The translations under genes and the position numbers were made by a program. A DNA stretch of 64,000 nucleotides from Glaesserella australis (lineage in GTDB: Bacteria; Pseudomonadota; Gammaproteobacteria; Enterobacterales; Pasteurellaceae), in NCBI RefSeq assembly GCF_003260095.1, contig NZ_PTPX01000018.1, forward strand, positions 124,001 to 188,000. Direction: 5' to 3'. This document shows, one piece after another, positions 18,521 to 28,461 of the stretch. Below the pieces are notes generated by a model. That model saw only the letters and a list, made by a program, of their open reading frames with translations. It did not search any database and was not told where the DNA came from. Within the stretch, counting starts at the first letter, position 1. Each line of letters opens with the position of its first letter.

Positions 18521-19777
18521 ATGCCTACATTACTTTCTAGAATAGAAACTAAGCACATCTCTTTTTTACTGAATATTCTCATTTCACTGTTCTTTGTAAC
18601 AGTATTAATGTTCAAGAAAGGATATAGCTATGTACCAATGACACTAGGCGGCATAAGTGCTATTTACTTACTTCTCTACATTTTTAAATTCAAACAAAAA
18701 TGGAGATTAGATAAAGAAGATAAATGGCTCATATTTGCCTTTTTAGCTTATTTCTCGACTTTCTTAATATCAGCGATTATTCACGGCGATGGCTTTAGAG
18801 AAATTGATAATCCAAGCAAGGTATTACTGTTTATACCACTGCTTCTTCTCATAACACAACTATTGACTCACGCCCATTTTATACTTTATGCAATTCCAGT
18901 AGGTTCCATTACCACAGGGCTTCTCGCTCTTATCCAAAAATTTTACTTAGGCTTACCTAAGCCATTCCCTGAAATTATGCATATCCAGGCAGGTAATATC
19001 TCCATCGCATTAGCATCATTTAGTATTGCCACTGCTATTTATTGGGGAATTCAAAAAAACTATCGATGGGTTATAATCAGTATTCTCGGTGTAATATTAG
19101 GTATGTTAGCTAGCGCGTTATCTGGAGCTCGAGGCGGTTGGATTGGATTACCTATCGTTATTTTAACCATTCTATATTGCTATAAAAAATACTTAAACAT
19201 GAAATGGGTTAGTCTTGTCATCGGCTCTTTCATTATTTTAGCAACTATCTTAATTAGTGTGCCTAAATTCGGTGTTATTCAGCGTTATCATGAAGCAAAA
19301 TCAGATATTACCCAATACTTATCTCACAATAATGAAAATTCATCGCTAGGGGCTCGATTTGATATGTGGGAAAATGCACTTCTTGGTATTGGAGAACGAC
19401 CAATTCTAGGATGGGGCAGTAAAGGTTATATAGAATTAAAAAAACGCCAAGTAGAAAATGGAACTATGGCGGAATCAACATTATTATTTAATGACTCACA
19501 TAATCAATATCTTGATACCTTTGTAAAACGAGGCATTATTGGTTTTATCAGTTTAATATTAATTCTAATTATCCCATTTACTTATTTCTTAAAAAGAATA
19601 AATTCATCTTGCTTAGAAATAAAATCTATAGCTACATTAGGCTTAATACATATTACGTCTACTTTATGTTATTTCCTAAGCCAAACATTCTTAGCCCACA
19701 ATTCTGGATCTATATTTTATTTCTTCTTAATCACTCTCTTTTATAGTTTAATTAAAAATCTAGAGAAAGAGAAATAA
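18521..19777 (+). CDS. waaL: O-antigen ligase, WaaL family
   Basis: Inner-membrane enzyme predicted to transfer finished O-antigen from undecaprenyl carrier to lipid A-core in the periplasm. 418 residues with about 10-12 hydrophobic segments. The Wzy_C/WaaL region carries GARGGWIGLP (about 205-214, the conserved Arg) and a large periplasmic loop followed by DSHNQYLDTFVKRG (about 325-338, the conserved His). Start follows TAGGA. It is divergent from rpsU and convergent with the O-antigen operon, so it is transcribed separately. A Wzy polymerase belongs to the same superfamily, but the ABC exporter in the locus makes a ligase the better reading. Confidence 0.85.
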   Translation: MPTLLSRIETKHISFLLNILISLFFVTVLMFKKGYSYVPMTLGGISAIYLLLYIFKFKQKWRLDKEDKWLIFAFLAYFSTFLISAIIHGDGFREIDNPSKVLLFIPLLLLITQLLTHAHFILYAIPVGSITTGLLALIQKFYLGLPKPFPEIMHIQAGNISIALASFSIATAIYWGIQKNYRWVIISILGVILGMLASALSGARGGWIGLPIVILTILYCYKKYLNMKWVSLVIGSFIILATILISVPKFGVIQRYHEAKSDITQYLSHNNENSSLGARFDMWENALLGIGERPILGWGSKGYIELKKRQVENGTMAESTLLFNDSHNQYLDTFVKRGIIGFISLILILIIPFTYFLKRINSSCLEIKSIATLGLIHITSTLCYFLSQTFLAHNSGSIFYFFLITLFYSLIKNLEKEK

Positions 19778-19783
19778 TATAAA

Positions 19784-19818
19784 TAAAGAGCAGAAAGTAC
19801 GAATTTTCCTGCTCTTTA
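19784..19818. terminator. Bidirectional terminator between waaL and wbaP
   Basis: Stem TAAAGAGCAG/CTGCTCTTTA with an AT-rich loop lies between the convergent stops at 19777 and 19835; flanking A and T stretches suit both directions. Confidence 0.7.
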
Positions 19819-19834
19819 TAAATCAAACATATTA

Positions 19835-21253
19835 TTAGTATGCTCCATTCTTTCTTAAAACAGCATTAATTGTTTTAAATAAAATAGCAATATCGTTCCA
19901 AAGAGACCAATTTTTTACATACCAAGAGTCAAAATAAACTCTCGTTTCATAATCAACATTATTACGTCCACTAACTTGCCATAATCCAGTCATGCCAGGT
20001 TTTGCCATTAAATAATAATCCACATCTTCTTGATAATAGGCTAACTCTTCTTTTACAACAGGTCTTGGACCAACTAAACTCATTTGCCCAACTAGCACAT
20101 TAAATAATTGCGGTAATTCATCAAGACTGCTTTGTCTTAGAAACCGACCAACAGGCGTAATTCTAGGATCAATCTTTAACTTAAAATCTCTTTCCCATTC
20201 TCGTCTAGCCTCTTCATTATTTTCTAATAATTCTGATAAAATTTGCTCAGAATTAATAACCATTGAGCGGAACTTTAAACATTTAAATATTTTACCATTT
20301 TGCCCAATACGAGAATGTCCATATATTGCAGGTCCACCATCCTTCTTAATTAAACAAAAAATTGTCACAAGAACAGGAGAAAGTAATATAATAAATACCA
20401 ATGATAAAAATATGTCAACTAATCGTTTAATAATTCTCGAAGAACGTTTCGCTAAATTATTATTAATTCGGAGAAGAATCACATCATAACTAAAAATAAA
20501 AGACATATCTGTACTATATAATGGTAATCCTCGTAATGTAGGAATAACTGATACAGAGCGATAGAATTTTTTAGATAGATATCTTAACCATCTATCACGT
20601 TCTTCACTTTCTTCATCTTCTAATGCAATAATAAATTGATCTGTTTTTTTAGTAACTAATTCCCAAATACTCTGTCTAGTTTCATTAATGATAGGGATAT
20701 TTAGATCTCTCAACTCATTAGACTGATTGGTAGCAATAAAATACTTTATCCTAAATCCCAAATAAGGTTCACTCATCAAAGCATGGTAAGCGTCTATAGC
20801 ATTCTTTCCACCACCAATAATAATTGTATCTTTTAAAAAATATTTTGTTCTTATCAAAACCGTTTTTATTAATACTCGCCCTATAGGTACTAAAACCAAA
20901 GCAATCATCCAAGTAAACACCCACAAATAACGGGAAAAATATAATTTAGAAAAAGTTATAATCGCAAGCTCTATAATAGAAATAATGATGAGAGTTCGAA
21001 ATATTTCTTTAAGCTCAAACCAAAAAGGTTTCCGATAAGTATAATGTCTTAAACGAATCCAAAACCAAACTATACATATTATTGTTAATATAAGATGGAT
21101 AAATAATCTTTCTTTCAGTTGCTCATGTGGGATATAACTATTTAACTCACCAAACCAAAGATAAATAAGAAATGTTGACAAAATTGATGCTATAAAACAT
21201 AAGAAAAAATCAACAGATGCGAGTATATATTTAGACAAAACTTGTTTTTCCAT
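19835..21253 (-). CDS. wbaP: Undecaprenyl-phosphate sugar phosphotransferase, WbaP-like
   Basis: Predicted to start O-antigen synthesis by moving a sugar 1-phosphate (galactose in classical WbaP) from UDP-sugar to undecaprenyl phosphate. 472 residues: four to five membrane spans (about 10-130), a nucleotide-binding-like middle (IIGGGKNAIDAYHAL), a further span (about 280-300), and the catalytic C-terminal domain with KFRSM, SLDELPQLFNVLVGQMSLVGPRP and KPGMTGLWQVSGRN. It starts at the ATG in TAATG overlapping the preceding transferase's stop, so translation is coupled. Last gene of the locus operon. Sugar specificity cannot be read from sequence alone. Confidence 0.88.
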   Translation of the reverse strand: MEKQVLSKYILASVDFFLCFIASILSTFLIYLWFGELNSYIPHEQLKERLFIHLILTIICIVWFWIRLRHYTYRKPFWFELKEIFRTLIIISIIELAIITFSKLYFSRYLWVFTWMIALVLVPIGRVLIKTVLIRTKYFLKDTIIIGGGKNAIDAYHALMSEPYLGFRIKYFIATNQSNELRDLNIPIINETRQSIWELVTKKTDQFIIALEDEESEERDRWLRYLSKKFYRSVSVIPTLRGLPLYSTDMSFIFSYDVILLRINNNLAKRSSRIIKRLVDIFLSLVFIILLSPVLVTIFCLIKKDGGPAIYGHSRIGQNGKIFKCLKFRSMVINSEQILSELLENNEEARREWERDFKLKIDPRITPVGRFLRQSSLDELPQLFNVLVGQMSLVGPRPVVKEELAYYQEDVDYYLMAKPGMTGLWQVSGRNNVDYETRVYFDSWYVKNWSLWNDIAILFKTINAVLRKNGAY

Positions 21254-22164
21254 TATTTCCAATACCCTTTATGCATACTTAATTTTCTAACTAACCATAT
21301 AGGTAGTTTGTTCCAAATAAATCCTAACTTAAATCCAGAAAATTTAAACAGTATCGATAACAAGCTCATTGGAATCAATATAAAATTATTTTTCAATAAA
21401 AATTTAAGTTCTGAAATAACAAATTTTTTCCCCTCATTATTTGCCTTACCAAATTGCGATTGAATCCAAGCATGTTTTTGTTGGAAAACACCTGTATCAA
21501 AATAGCGCTGAAATTCCTGAATTAAAGAATAATTATGTGAATGATAAACTTGAGCTTCTGCACAATATACAACCTTATAATCCGCATTTATTATTTTAGC
21601 TGTTAAGTACATATCTTCAGCTAAAATAGTATCTTGTGGAAAACCACCTAGTTTATCAAATATAGATTTTCGATATGCTGCAAAGGAGTTTGACATAAAG
21701 ACTGTTTTAAGCCCTAAAGAATTAATATCATTTTTACTTTTTATCACACTTTTATCTGGATAGTTAAATAATCGAGCATGAGTAGCCAACAAATTGGCAT
21801 CTAAGTGAGGTAATTGACGACCGCAAACCGCAGCAATTTCTGGATTTTCAAAATTATTTATCAGATTTGCTAATGCTTGCCTATCTGCCAACAAAGCATC
21901 TTGAGTCAGAAAAACCAAAATATCCGTATCCATAGAAACGTATTGAGTAGCTAAATTTCGTGTATCTCCGTGATTAAATTCGGCTTTTGCAATTTTTTGC
22001 ACAAAAAAACCCGCTTGTTCTGCTAAAACAGCGGTTTGATCTGTTGAGCATGAATCAATCACAATTACTTTATCAGCTCTTAAAGTTTGCTGGTTATAAG
22101 CTTTTATCCATTCTTCCCAAAGATAACCCGCATTATAAGTAGGGACAATAACTGAGAATTTCAC
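21253..22164 (-). CDS. Family 2 glycosyltransferase, rhamnosyltransferase-like
   Basis: A 303-residue GT-A transferase. FSVIVPTYNAG at the N-terminus, IDSCSTDQT (about 35-43), KAEFNHGDTRNLA (about 60-72) and the DxD-like TQDAL (about 88-92) resemble bacterial rhamnosyltransferases that use dTDP-rhamnose. A C-terminal amphipathic/hydrophobic stretch (about 255-290) may hold it at the inner membrane. Four-base overlap (ATGA) with the gene before and one-base overlap (TAATG) with wbaP show tight coupling. dTDP-rhamnose is made by rfbBADC in the same operon, supporting the donor guess. Linkage unknown. Confidence 0.8.
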   Translation of the reverse strand: MKFSVIVPTYNAGYLWEEWIKAYNQQTLRADKVIVIDSCSTDQTAVLAEQAGFFVQKIAKAEFNHGDTRNLATQYVSMDTDILVFLTQDALLADRQALANLINNFENPEIAAVCGRQLPHLDANLLATHARLFNYPDKSVIKSKNDINSLGLKTVFMSNSFAAYRKSIFDKLGGFPQDTILAEDMYLTAKIINADYKVVYCAEAQVYHSHNYSLIQEFQRYFDTGVFQQKHAWIQSQFGKANNEGKKFVISELKFLLKNNFILIPMSLLSILFKFSGFKLGFIWNKLPIWLVRKLSMHKGYWK

Positions 22165-23036
22165 TGAGTAATTTTCCCTTTCTTATTGACTATACCATCA
22201 AATACGGCTTTAAAAAGATTTTTAATATAATTCCATCTTTTTCCTGGAGAAAATAAAATAATAATAAATTGATGTAAAAAAGAAAAAAATATTTCTCTAA
22301 AAGCTAATAATTTAGGAAAATGGTTATATCTTAATAACAGAAAATTGTTCCTTATTCTATAATAGCGTCTTAATGGGGAATGTATAGGGACTTTAAACCA
22401 TTTTAAATCAACAACGTCATCTCCAATACGATGTTTCATCACCGCATTAGTTACTATAAGCGTAGAATATCCTTTATGAAATGCTCTTAAAAACCACTCT
22501 GTATCAACATGATCAATAAATAAAGAATGGTCCATTTTCCCGATAATATTAAATAGTTCACATCTAATCATACTACCAGAAGATATAGCTATATTAGTTG
22601 TAAAATTTGGCATATTTGGCGATGGAATAATTTTTGTTCTCAATCCCCATTTATTACATTTAATAATCTGATAGTAGAAATTTCCTGCAATATTTTTATA
22701 AATAGGTGCAGAAATATCAGTTTTATTCTCTAAAATAGGCTTATAAAGCCTACTGATCAAATCATTACTCACAACAGAATCTTGATCAAAGAATACAATA
22801 ACTTTAGCTCCCTGTTCTAGGGCTAAATCAATACCTATATTTTGTGCTTCTGCAATACCAACATTTTTACCTAATTTTCTATATAGATAACCTTTTTTAT
22901 CAAAGTTAAGGAATTTTTCTTCCGAGTTATCTATAACAATGGGATAAACATCTTGTTGAATTAAAGAATTCAACAACTGATATATATTATCAGTCGGATG
23001 ATAGCAAACAATTATTGCATAAATATATTTATTCAT
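22161..23036 (-). CDS. Family 2 glycosyltransferase, WbbL/RfbN-type rhamnosyltransferase-like
   Basis: A 291-residue GT2. IYAIIVCYHPTDNIYQLLNSL at the N-terminus, VIDNS (about 34-38), GKNVGIAEAQNIGIDLA (about 57-73) and the metal-binding FFDQDS (about 83-88) are typical of rhamnosyltransferases such as WbbL, RfbG and RfbN. IDHVDTEWFLRA (about 175-186) is a further family block. It overlaps the upstream gene by eight bases and the downstream one by four. Strongly AT-rich, and no uptake signal seen. Probably adds rhamnose to the O-unit on the cytoplasmic face. Confidence 0.82.
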   Translation of the reverse strand: MNKYIYAIIVCYHPTDNIYQLLNSLIQQDVYPIVIDNSEEKFLNFDKKGYLYRKLGKNVGIAEAQNIGIDLALEQGAKVIVFFDQDSVVSNDLISRLYKPILENKTDISAPIYKNIAGNFYYQIIKCNKWGLRTKIIPSPNMPNFTTNIAISSGSMIRCELFNIIGKMDHSLFIDHVDTEWFLRAFHKGYSTLIVTNAVMKHRIGDDVVDLKWFKVPIHSPLRRYYRIRNNFLLLRYNHFPKLLAFREIFFSFLHQFIIILFSPGKRWNYIKNLFKAVFDGIVNKKGKITQ

Positions 23037-23994
23037 TTAAACTTTTACTAATAGATTCTGTTGGACAATTATTCACATCATAAGAAAGAAATGAAAGTAA
23101 TAAATGAATACCAACCAAAATAAATAAAGCTGAAATCATTATTGTTCCTGTTGGTGTTTCTATCTCACTCATTGCATTACTAATCCAGTTATAAAAGCCA
23201 AATATTGTACCAAATAGAGTCATTATAGTCCCGAAAATTAATTCTAAGGAAGCAACATTAAAATCCTGTAAAAAATACTTATAAAATATCCTTTTTAAAA
23301 AATTTGAGAGATTCCCTTTTAAGAATGGAAAGAAAATCTTACTAATTTTTAGATTTGAAATTTCATCACCATATATCGCAACCATAGGAATATCTGTAAC
23401 CTTAGCTGAAATAAGATTTAATCTAAAAAGAATATCACTTTCAAAAAAATAGCGTTTCTGAATTTTCTCCAAAGGAAGCATTTTTAGCACTTTTACACTA
23501 ATTGCAGTATAGCCATTAGTAGGGTCAAAAATTTTCCAATAACCAGAAGATGCTTTAGTTAAAAAAGATAAAGCGATATTTCCAAAAAACCTAACTTTAG
23601 GCATATCTGTTACATCAGAAAGATTAAAAAACCTATTACCTTTTGTATAATCAGCCTCACCATTCGCAATAGGTAAAATAAATTTCTCTGCTAGATACGG
23701 ATCCATTTGGTTATCACCATCAATTTTAACAACAATATCCATATGATCTAAAATAGCTTGTTTATATCCGGAAATAACTGCTCCACCAACTCCTTGATTT
23801 TCAGTGTGAAAAATTACTCTCACTCGAGAGTCTGTAATATGTTCTTGCACAAACTTACCACTCCCTTGATCACACTTATCATCAACGACATAAATCGTAT
23901 CAAAATAATCAGGTATCTTATTAAGTACTTTTTCAATCTGTGCTAAAACTCGAAAAGTTGGTATAACAGCTGCAATTTTTTTATTTTTTAACAT
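23029..23994 (-). CDS. Polyprenyl-phosphate glycosyltransferase, GtrB/DPM1-like
   Basis: A 321-residue GT2 with AAVIPTFRVLAQIEKVLNKIP, YVVDDKCDQGSG, GGAVISGYKQA and the metal motif KIDGDNQMDP (about 92-101), as in dolichyl/undecaprenyl-phosphate glucosyl- or mannosyltransferases. Two C-terminal membrane spans (about 250-275 and 287-310) match GtrB. It would load a sugar on undecaprenyl phosphate at the cytoplasmic face. It lies 12 bases after a GtrA-type flippase and close to a multispan DUF2142 protein, forming a gtr-like trio for periplasmic side-chain glycosylation. Confidence 0.83.
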   Translation of the reverse strand: MLKNKKIAAVIPTFRVLAQIEKVLNKIPDYFDTIYVVDDKCDQGSGKFVQEHITDSRVRVIFHTENQGVGGAVISGYKQAILDHMDIVVKIDGDNQMDPYLAEKFILPIANGEADYTKGNRFFNLSDVTDMPKVRFFGNIALSFLTKASSGYWKIFDPTNGYTAISVKVLKMLPLEKIQKRYFFESDILFRLNLISAKVTDIPMVAIYGDEISNLKISKIFFPFLKGNLSNFLKRIFYKYFLQDFNVASLELIFGTIMTLFGTIFGFYNWISNAMSEIETPTGTIMISALFILVGIHLLLSFLSYDVNNCPTESISKSLNE

Positions 23995-24006
23995 AAATAT
24001 CCTTAG

Positions 24007-24366
24007 TTATTTATAAACCCATTTATTAGATAATATAAAGGTTACTGCTGCAACAATAGGTAGTGTAATTACTTTCGCTAGAATAATATCAACACCAAAT
24101 TGTATTTGTAATTTTATTACCCATAGTGTTAACACATAATTAATTAACACTACAATAAGATATTTAAATGCATTAGACTTCGTTGCATGTTTCTCGAAAG
24201 TAAAATAGGTATGACAAAGATAGTTAAAAATTAAGCCACAAATAAATGCGATAGAAATAGACAAACTATTTTCCCATACTACATTTTTATTCAGAACATA
24301 TAATACACCTATATCAATTAAGGCCGAACCTATACCAACAAATAAAAAAATAATTATTCTTTTCAT
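24007..24366 (-). CDS. GtrA-family flippase
   Basis: A 119-residue membrane protein with four hydrophobic segments. FLFVGIGSALIDIGVLYVL and FNYLCHTYFTFEKHATKSNAFKYL are hallmark GtrA blocks. GtrA proteins are thought to flip undecaprenyl-phosphate-linked sugar to the periplasm for O-antigen or wall-polymer decoration. One base separates it from the DUF2142 gene before it and 12 bases from the GtrB-like gene after it. Confidence 0.88.
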   Translation of the reverse strand: MKRIIIFLFVGIGSALIDIGVLYVLNKNVVWENSLSISIAFICGLIFNYLCHTYFTFEKHATKSNAFKYLIVVLINYVLTLWVIKLQIQFGVDIILAKVITLPIVAAVTFILSNKWVYK

Positions 24367-24367
24367 C

Positions 24368-25717
24368 CTATTTCAAATAATACCTTTCAACTAATGAACC
24401 TAATGTAATAAAATTAGAAAAACTCAACAGTACCAAAACAGACAACTGATATATCCATTCATAACCACTCCGTTTTATATAAAAGAAAGAATAAATAAGA
24501 GCCAATGGAATAAAATATCTTCCTTGAACACCATGTATAAACTTTTCTTCTATTGGAGTCCAAGTTAACAATAATAAAAAGAAAGTAAGAAAAACAATAG
24601 AAAACAGAATAAAAGAATTAAATATAGAATAAAAAGAGAACACTTTCCTATAATCAATACCAAATAATAATAATATAGTTAAAAAAGATAAAATAAATTT
24701 ATAACTCCACTGCGAGAAATGAACATCTATCCAGCCTAGAACTCCTATAAATTGTTGATAATACATAGATAATAAATTAGGGTTATCTACCAAAAATGTA
24801 TTTATAAACATATTTATGAATTCTATTTTATGAGATAGATAATACTCTATTTTATTACTGGCATTCATTCCTGATTGAACAAAATGTTCACTGGATAATG
24901 TATATGTAAAAGCTGCAAAAGCAATCCACAACAAAATAAATAATATAGTGAAAAGTATTATTTTATACCCATGGCGAATCTTATTAATGTACGCAATCGG
25001 TAAAAACACTAAAATTATTGGCAACATATTCATTTTCATCGTAGATATTATGAAAACAATTCCACACCCTAATATAAAATGATAAACCGATAAATCCCTA
25101 TATCTATATCCTTTCAATATAATTGCCCCCAACACTACAGATAATGAAAATAAAATTCCATCAGGATTAGCCGAAGCAAGCTGAAATATCGTCATAGGTA
25201 GTGCTAACATAGCATAGCCTAAATAACTGATAGGATAAATTCTATTAGCAAAAAAAATCAAAATTATGCAAAAAAATATAGCGGTGTATTTAGCCAGTTT
25301 ATAGGTCTGATAAATAGAAAGATCTAATTTTTCACCTAAGAATATTCCTAGTGATAAAGGAATATAGGGCAAAGGAAAATATACTGCAGTATTAGCTAAA
25401 GGAGTTGGTATATATTCTTTTGCCCAACTATAATTTTTAGCTAAGTTATCCATTTCTGCTGACACTCTATTAACATGCTGAAATGGTAACACTTCATATA
25501 TTTTCTCGAATTCCAACAAATTTTTATCTATAAGACCATTCCCATTCTTACTTAACAAAAATTCACCTTTAGAAATTGTATAACCTCGTTCAAAATGTTT
25601 AAATTCATCAGGAGCTTGGAAAGGAGGTGTCAGAATAGTTATCATAGCTATAGTCATCATCAGACCAAACATAAAAAAATAACTAAAACTGCTACTCTTA
25701 TTACTTAATAATTTCAT
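24368..25717 (-). CDS. DUF2142-type multispan membrane protein, possible GT-C transferase
   Basis: A 449-residue protein with about ten to twelve membrane spans. The first periplasmic loop has PPFQAPDEFKHFERGY (about 30-45), the acidic/aromatic signature of DUF2142. The overall layout, with an early acidic loop after span 1 and many spans, is that of GT-C enzymes that use polyprenyl-phosphate sugars. Next to GtrA and GtrB homologues, it is the natural candidate for the third component that transfers the sugar to O-antigen. Function is inferred; sugar and acceptor are unknown. AT-rich, and no uptake signal seen. Confidence 0.75.
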   Translation of the reverse strand: MKLLSNKSSSFSYFFMFGLMMTIAMITILTPPFQAPDEFKHFERGYTISKGEFLLSKNGNGLIDKNLLEFEKIYEVLPFQHVNRVSAEMDNLAKNYSWAKEYIPTPLANTAVYFPLPYIPLSLGIFLGEKLDLSIYQTYKLAKYTAIFFCIILIFFANRIYPISYLGYAMLALPMTIFQLASANPDGILFSLSVVLGAIILKGYRYRDLSVYHFILGCGIVFIISTMKMNMLPIILVFLPIAYINKIRHGYKIILFTILFILLWIAFAAFTYTLSSEHFVQSGMNASNKIEYYLSHKIEFINMFINTFLVDNPNLLSMYYQQFIGVLGWIDVHFSQWSYKFILSFLTILLLFGIDYRKVFSFYSIFNSFILFSIVFLTFFLLLLTWTPIEEKFIHGVQGRYFIPLALIYSFFYIKRSGYEWIYQLSVLVLLSFSNFITLGSLVERYYLK

Positions 25718-25721
25718 ACAA

Positions 25722-28442
25722 TTACTCTCGAAAAATTTCTATTAACTGGTCTACTTGATTTCTAAAACTAAATATATGAGATTTTTCTAATGAAATTTCT
25801 CTTTCACAATATTTCTCTTGATAACGTTCAATTACTCTTTGGATTGTATTCGCTAACTGTTTATAGTCACTATCAAGTGGAATAATATTACCATTCACAT
25901 CTTCAATAATATCATCTATTGGACCTCCACAATCTGTGCTAATTACCCACACATTTCGCACAATAGCTTCCCGTATAGTTAACCCAAAGCTTTCTTTACA
26001 TTGAGTTGGGAATAATAAAATATCAATTGAATCAAAGAAATCATCTAGAGTATCTTGAGTGTAAGCCGGAACAATTTCATAATTTTCTATCCCATTAAAA
26101 TCTTTATCTATATAAGTTCTTAGTCCTAAATTCAGTGCATTATCTACAACAACTAATTTAGCATTACTAAATTTATATTCTCTGAATGCCTTTGATATTA
26201 GTGGAAATCCTTTCATAAAACCATTTCCACCAACATATCCAAACCGAATAGTTCTAGAAATAGATTTGTACTCTAAACATTGTGGATAATTAATTCCATT
26301 TTTGTTTAAAATTGGTTTTCTTCCTATATAAGAATAATATAATTCCTGAGAATAAGAACTAGGAGCTAATAAATAATCAACATTTTCTAGAATAGAATAC
26401 AATCTATTATATCTAATAGCGTATTTACTTCCATTACCAGCACATTTTATACACTCACTTTTATTTAATGTATATTGATGACAGAACTTCCCATCTGGCT
26501 TAATCATAAATTGTTGAGAGCAAATCCACCAAGCATCGTGCAAAGTTACAGCTGTCTTGATTCGTTTTTTATGACATAGTTCTACAATATCGACACCTAA
26601 TCCCTGAATAGCATGAAAATGAGCAATATCTGGTGAAACTAATTCTATAATTTTTTCTACGATCTCAGCCACTCTTGCATTAGTATATACTCCCATATCT
26701 GTATCAGGAATAGCAATCCCAAACACAGTAACACCATTATGTTCATATCTAACAATAGAATAAGGAGATAAAGACATACTTACTGGTAAAGAAGTTACTA
26801 CATAAACTTCAAAATCATTTTCCTTCATTAAATTGTTAATTTCTTCAGCAACTATAGTTGCTCCACCAAAAGATCTTGGATAATAGAAAATATTAAATGA
26901 TAACAATCGCTTTTTTAGATGATTATTACACTCTGGCAATAAATGTAATAATTTTTTAGCTATATATTGATATGAATAACCTTTATTGACATCAGTATAT
27001 GCTTGCTCAGCAAGGCATTTTCTTAAATCTCGGCTATTTATAAGCTTAATAAAACATTCATACCATTCCTTATCAGAATTAGCTAATAAACCATTTTTAT
27101 TATGAATTACGACATCAGTAAAAGATTGTAGTGGCGAACATATAGATGGAATTTTAAGTATTGATGCTTCTAAATATTTTATATTACTTTTGGCATGATT
27201 TGTTATAGAGTTCTCTAAAGGAGCTATACTTATATCGCATTCTGATAATAATCTTAGATATTCTGGATAACTACAAAATTCTATTCTTTCTATTTTATCT
27301 TTTAATTCACTAAAATAGCTTGGTAATTCCAACATTCCAATAAGCCTAAAGACCACGTTATCATATTCTCTTAATATCTTGGCTAAAGACGGCGCAACTT
27401 CTTGGAAGTCTATATTATGTGCTGTAGTTCCTGAACCATATACGATTCTTATTTTATCATCTACTACACATCTATTTATTAAAATCTCGTTAGCAATATT
27501 TAATGTTTCTTCATCTATAGCATTCTCAATAATAAATACATCCTTCATCCCAACTGCTTTCATTTCAGAAGCTAATTTAGATGTAGATGTTATAGCATAA
27601 TTACAAGCGAGCATTGCTTTCTTAAATAATTCTGCATCTTTATATAAATTATCACGAACATGAATAGGTAGAGATTGAACTGTTCTATTTTCTTCTAAAA
27701 TAGTTCTATTGAACATCAAATCATCGATTTCCCAAAATGTTGGAATATTAAGTCTTTTACACTCATTTATTAAAGTAATGACATCATTTTCATAATATAC
27801 TCTATAAAAAATAACATATGAGCTTAATGAGATTAGGCTTTTTGCTTTATTAGCATCTTTCCAAGATACAATCTCACATTTAATACCCAATTGTTCAAAA
27901 AGTTCCTTCTTCTGTATAACTCTATATTTAGTACATTGTGGAATACCCATTTCTGCAATAATTAGAATTCTTTTCTCAAAAATATTACTTGCCTTTTTTG
28001 TAACATTAGACAAAAATTCCATATTCTCAGTTTTCTGACATGATGGAGTTTCAATTTCAGATTGCATAATCAGTTTATTAACTGAATTATAAAGATCTCT
28101 AACCCCACCATTTCGTAATTTAGATATACATAATTTAGAAAGATTGAATACCCCACCTTTTCTTTCAATAGTTATTGGTAACGCCACAAGTATTCTTTTT
28201 ATAAGTCTTAAATTTATTCCCAATTTTCTAGCTATACTAGTGATTTTCCAAGAACGACTATTTTCCATCAAATATATTACTTTTTCTAATTCTCCGATCC
28301 TATTTTTTAATAATCTAATATCATTTTCTAATTCAATTATATATTTTTCATGATAAGCAACATCTTCATTTGAAGACTGAACACTCTTCAAACCTTTTTC
28401 TTTATAATATTCTAGATTATTTAAATCTTCTTTACCCTGCAT
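25722..28442 (-). CDS. Double-domain glycosyltransferase (two GT4-like domains)
   Basis: A 906-residue protein. An N-terminal coiled coil (about 24-65) ends in SRSWKIT, a motif common ahead of multidomain O-antigen transferases. Domain 1 (about 160-480) is a GT-B fold with SNIKYLEASILKIPSICSP near its end. Domain 2 (about 505-890) starts FNIFYYPRSFGGATIVAEEI and ends with the E-x7-E block ESFGLTIREAI, as in GT4. A CIKCAG Cys pair lies near 690 within domain 2. Probably adds two successive sugars of the O-unit, perhaps polymerising it, as processive multidomain transferases do in ABC-exported O-antigens. Sugars unknown. Confidence 0.78.
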   Translation of the reverse strand: MQGKEDLNNLEYYKEKGLKSVQSSNEDVAYHEKYIIELENDIRLLKNRIGELEKVIYLMENSRSWKITSIARKLGINLRLIKRILVALPITIERKGGVFNLSKLCISKLRNGGVRDLYNSVNKLIMQSEIETPSCQKTENMEFLSNVTKKASNIFEKRILIIAEMGIPQCTKYRVIQKKELFEQLGIKCEIVSWKDANKAKSLISLSSYVIFYRVYYENDVITLINECKRLNIPTFWEIDDLMFNRTILEENRTVQSLPIHVRDNLYKDAELFKKAMLACNYAITSTSKLASEMKAVGMKDVFIIENAIDEETLNIANEILINRCVVDDKIRIVYGSGTTAHNIDFQEVAPSLAKILREYDNVVFRLIGMLELPSYFSELKDKIERIEFCSYPEYLRLLSECDISIAPLENSITNHAKSNIKYLEASILKIPSICSPLQSFTDVVIHNKNGLLANSDKEWYECFIKLINSRDLRKCLAEQAYTDVNKGYSYQYIAKKLLHLLPECNNHLKKRLLSFNIFYYPRSFGGATIVAEEINNLMKENDFEVYVVTSLPVSMSLSPYSIVRYEHNGVTVFGIAIPDTDMGVYTNARVAEIVEKIIELVSPDIAHFHAIQGLGVDIVELCHKKRIKTAVTLHDAWWICSQQFMIKPDGKFCHQYTLNKSECIKCAGNGSKYAIRYNRLYSILENVDYLLAPSSYSQELYYSYIGRKPILNKNGINYPQCLEYKSISRTIRFGYVGGNGFMKGFPLISKAFREYKFSNAKLVVVDNALNLGLRTYIDKDFNGIENYEIVPAYTQDTLDDFFDSIDILLFPTQCKESFGLTIREAIVRNVWVISTDCGGPIDDIIEDVNGNIIPLDSDYKQLANTIQRVIERYQEKYCEREISLEKSHIFSFRNQVDQLIEIFRE

Positions 28443-28461
28443 GCCAATATAACCTTAATCC

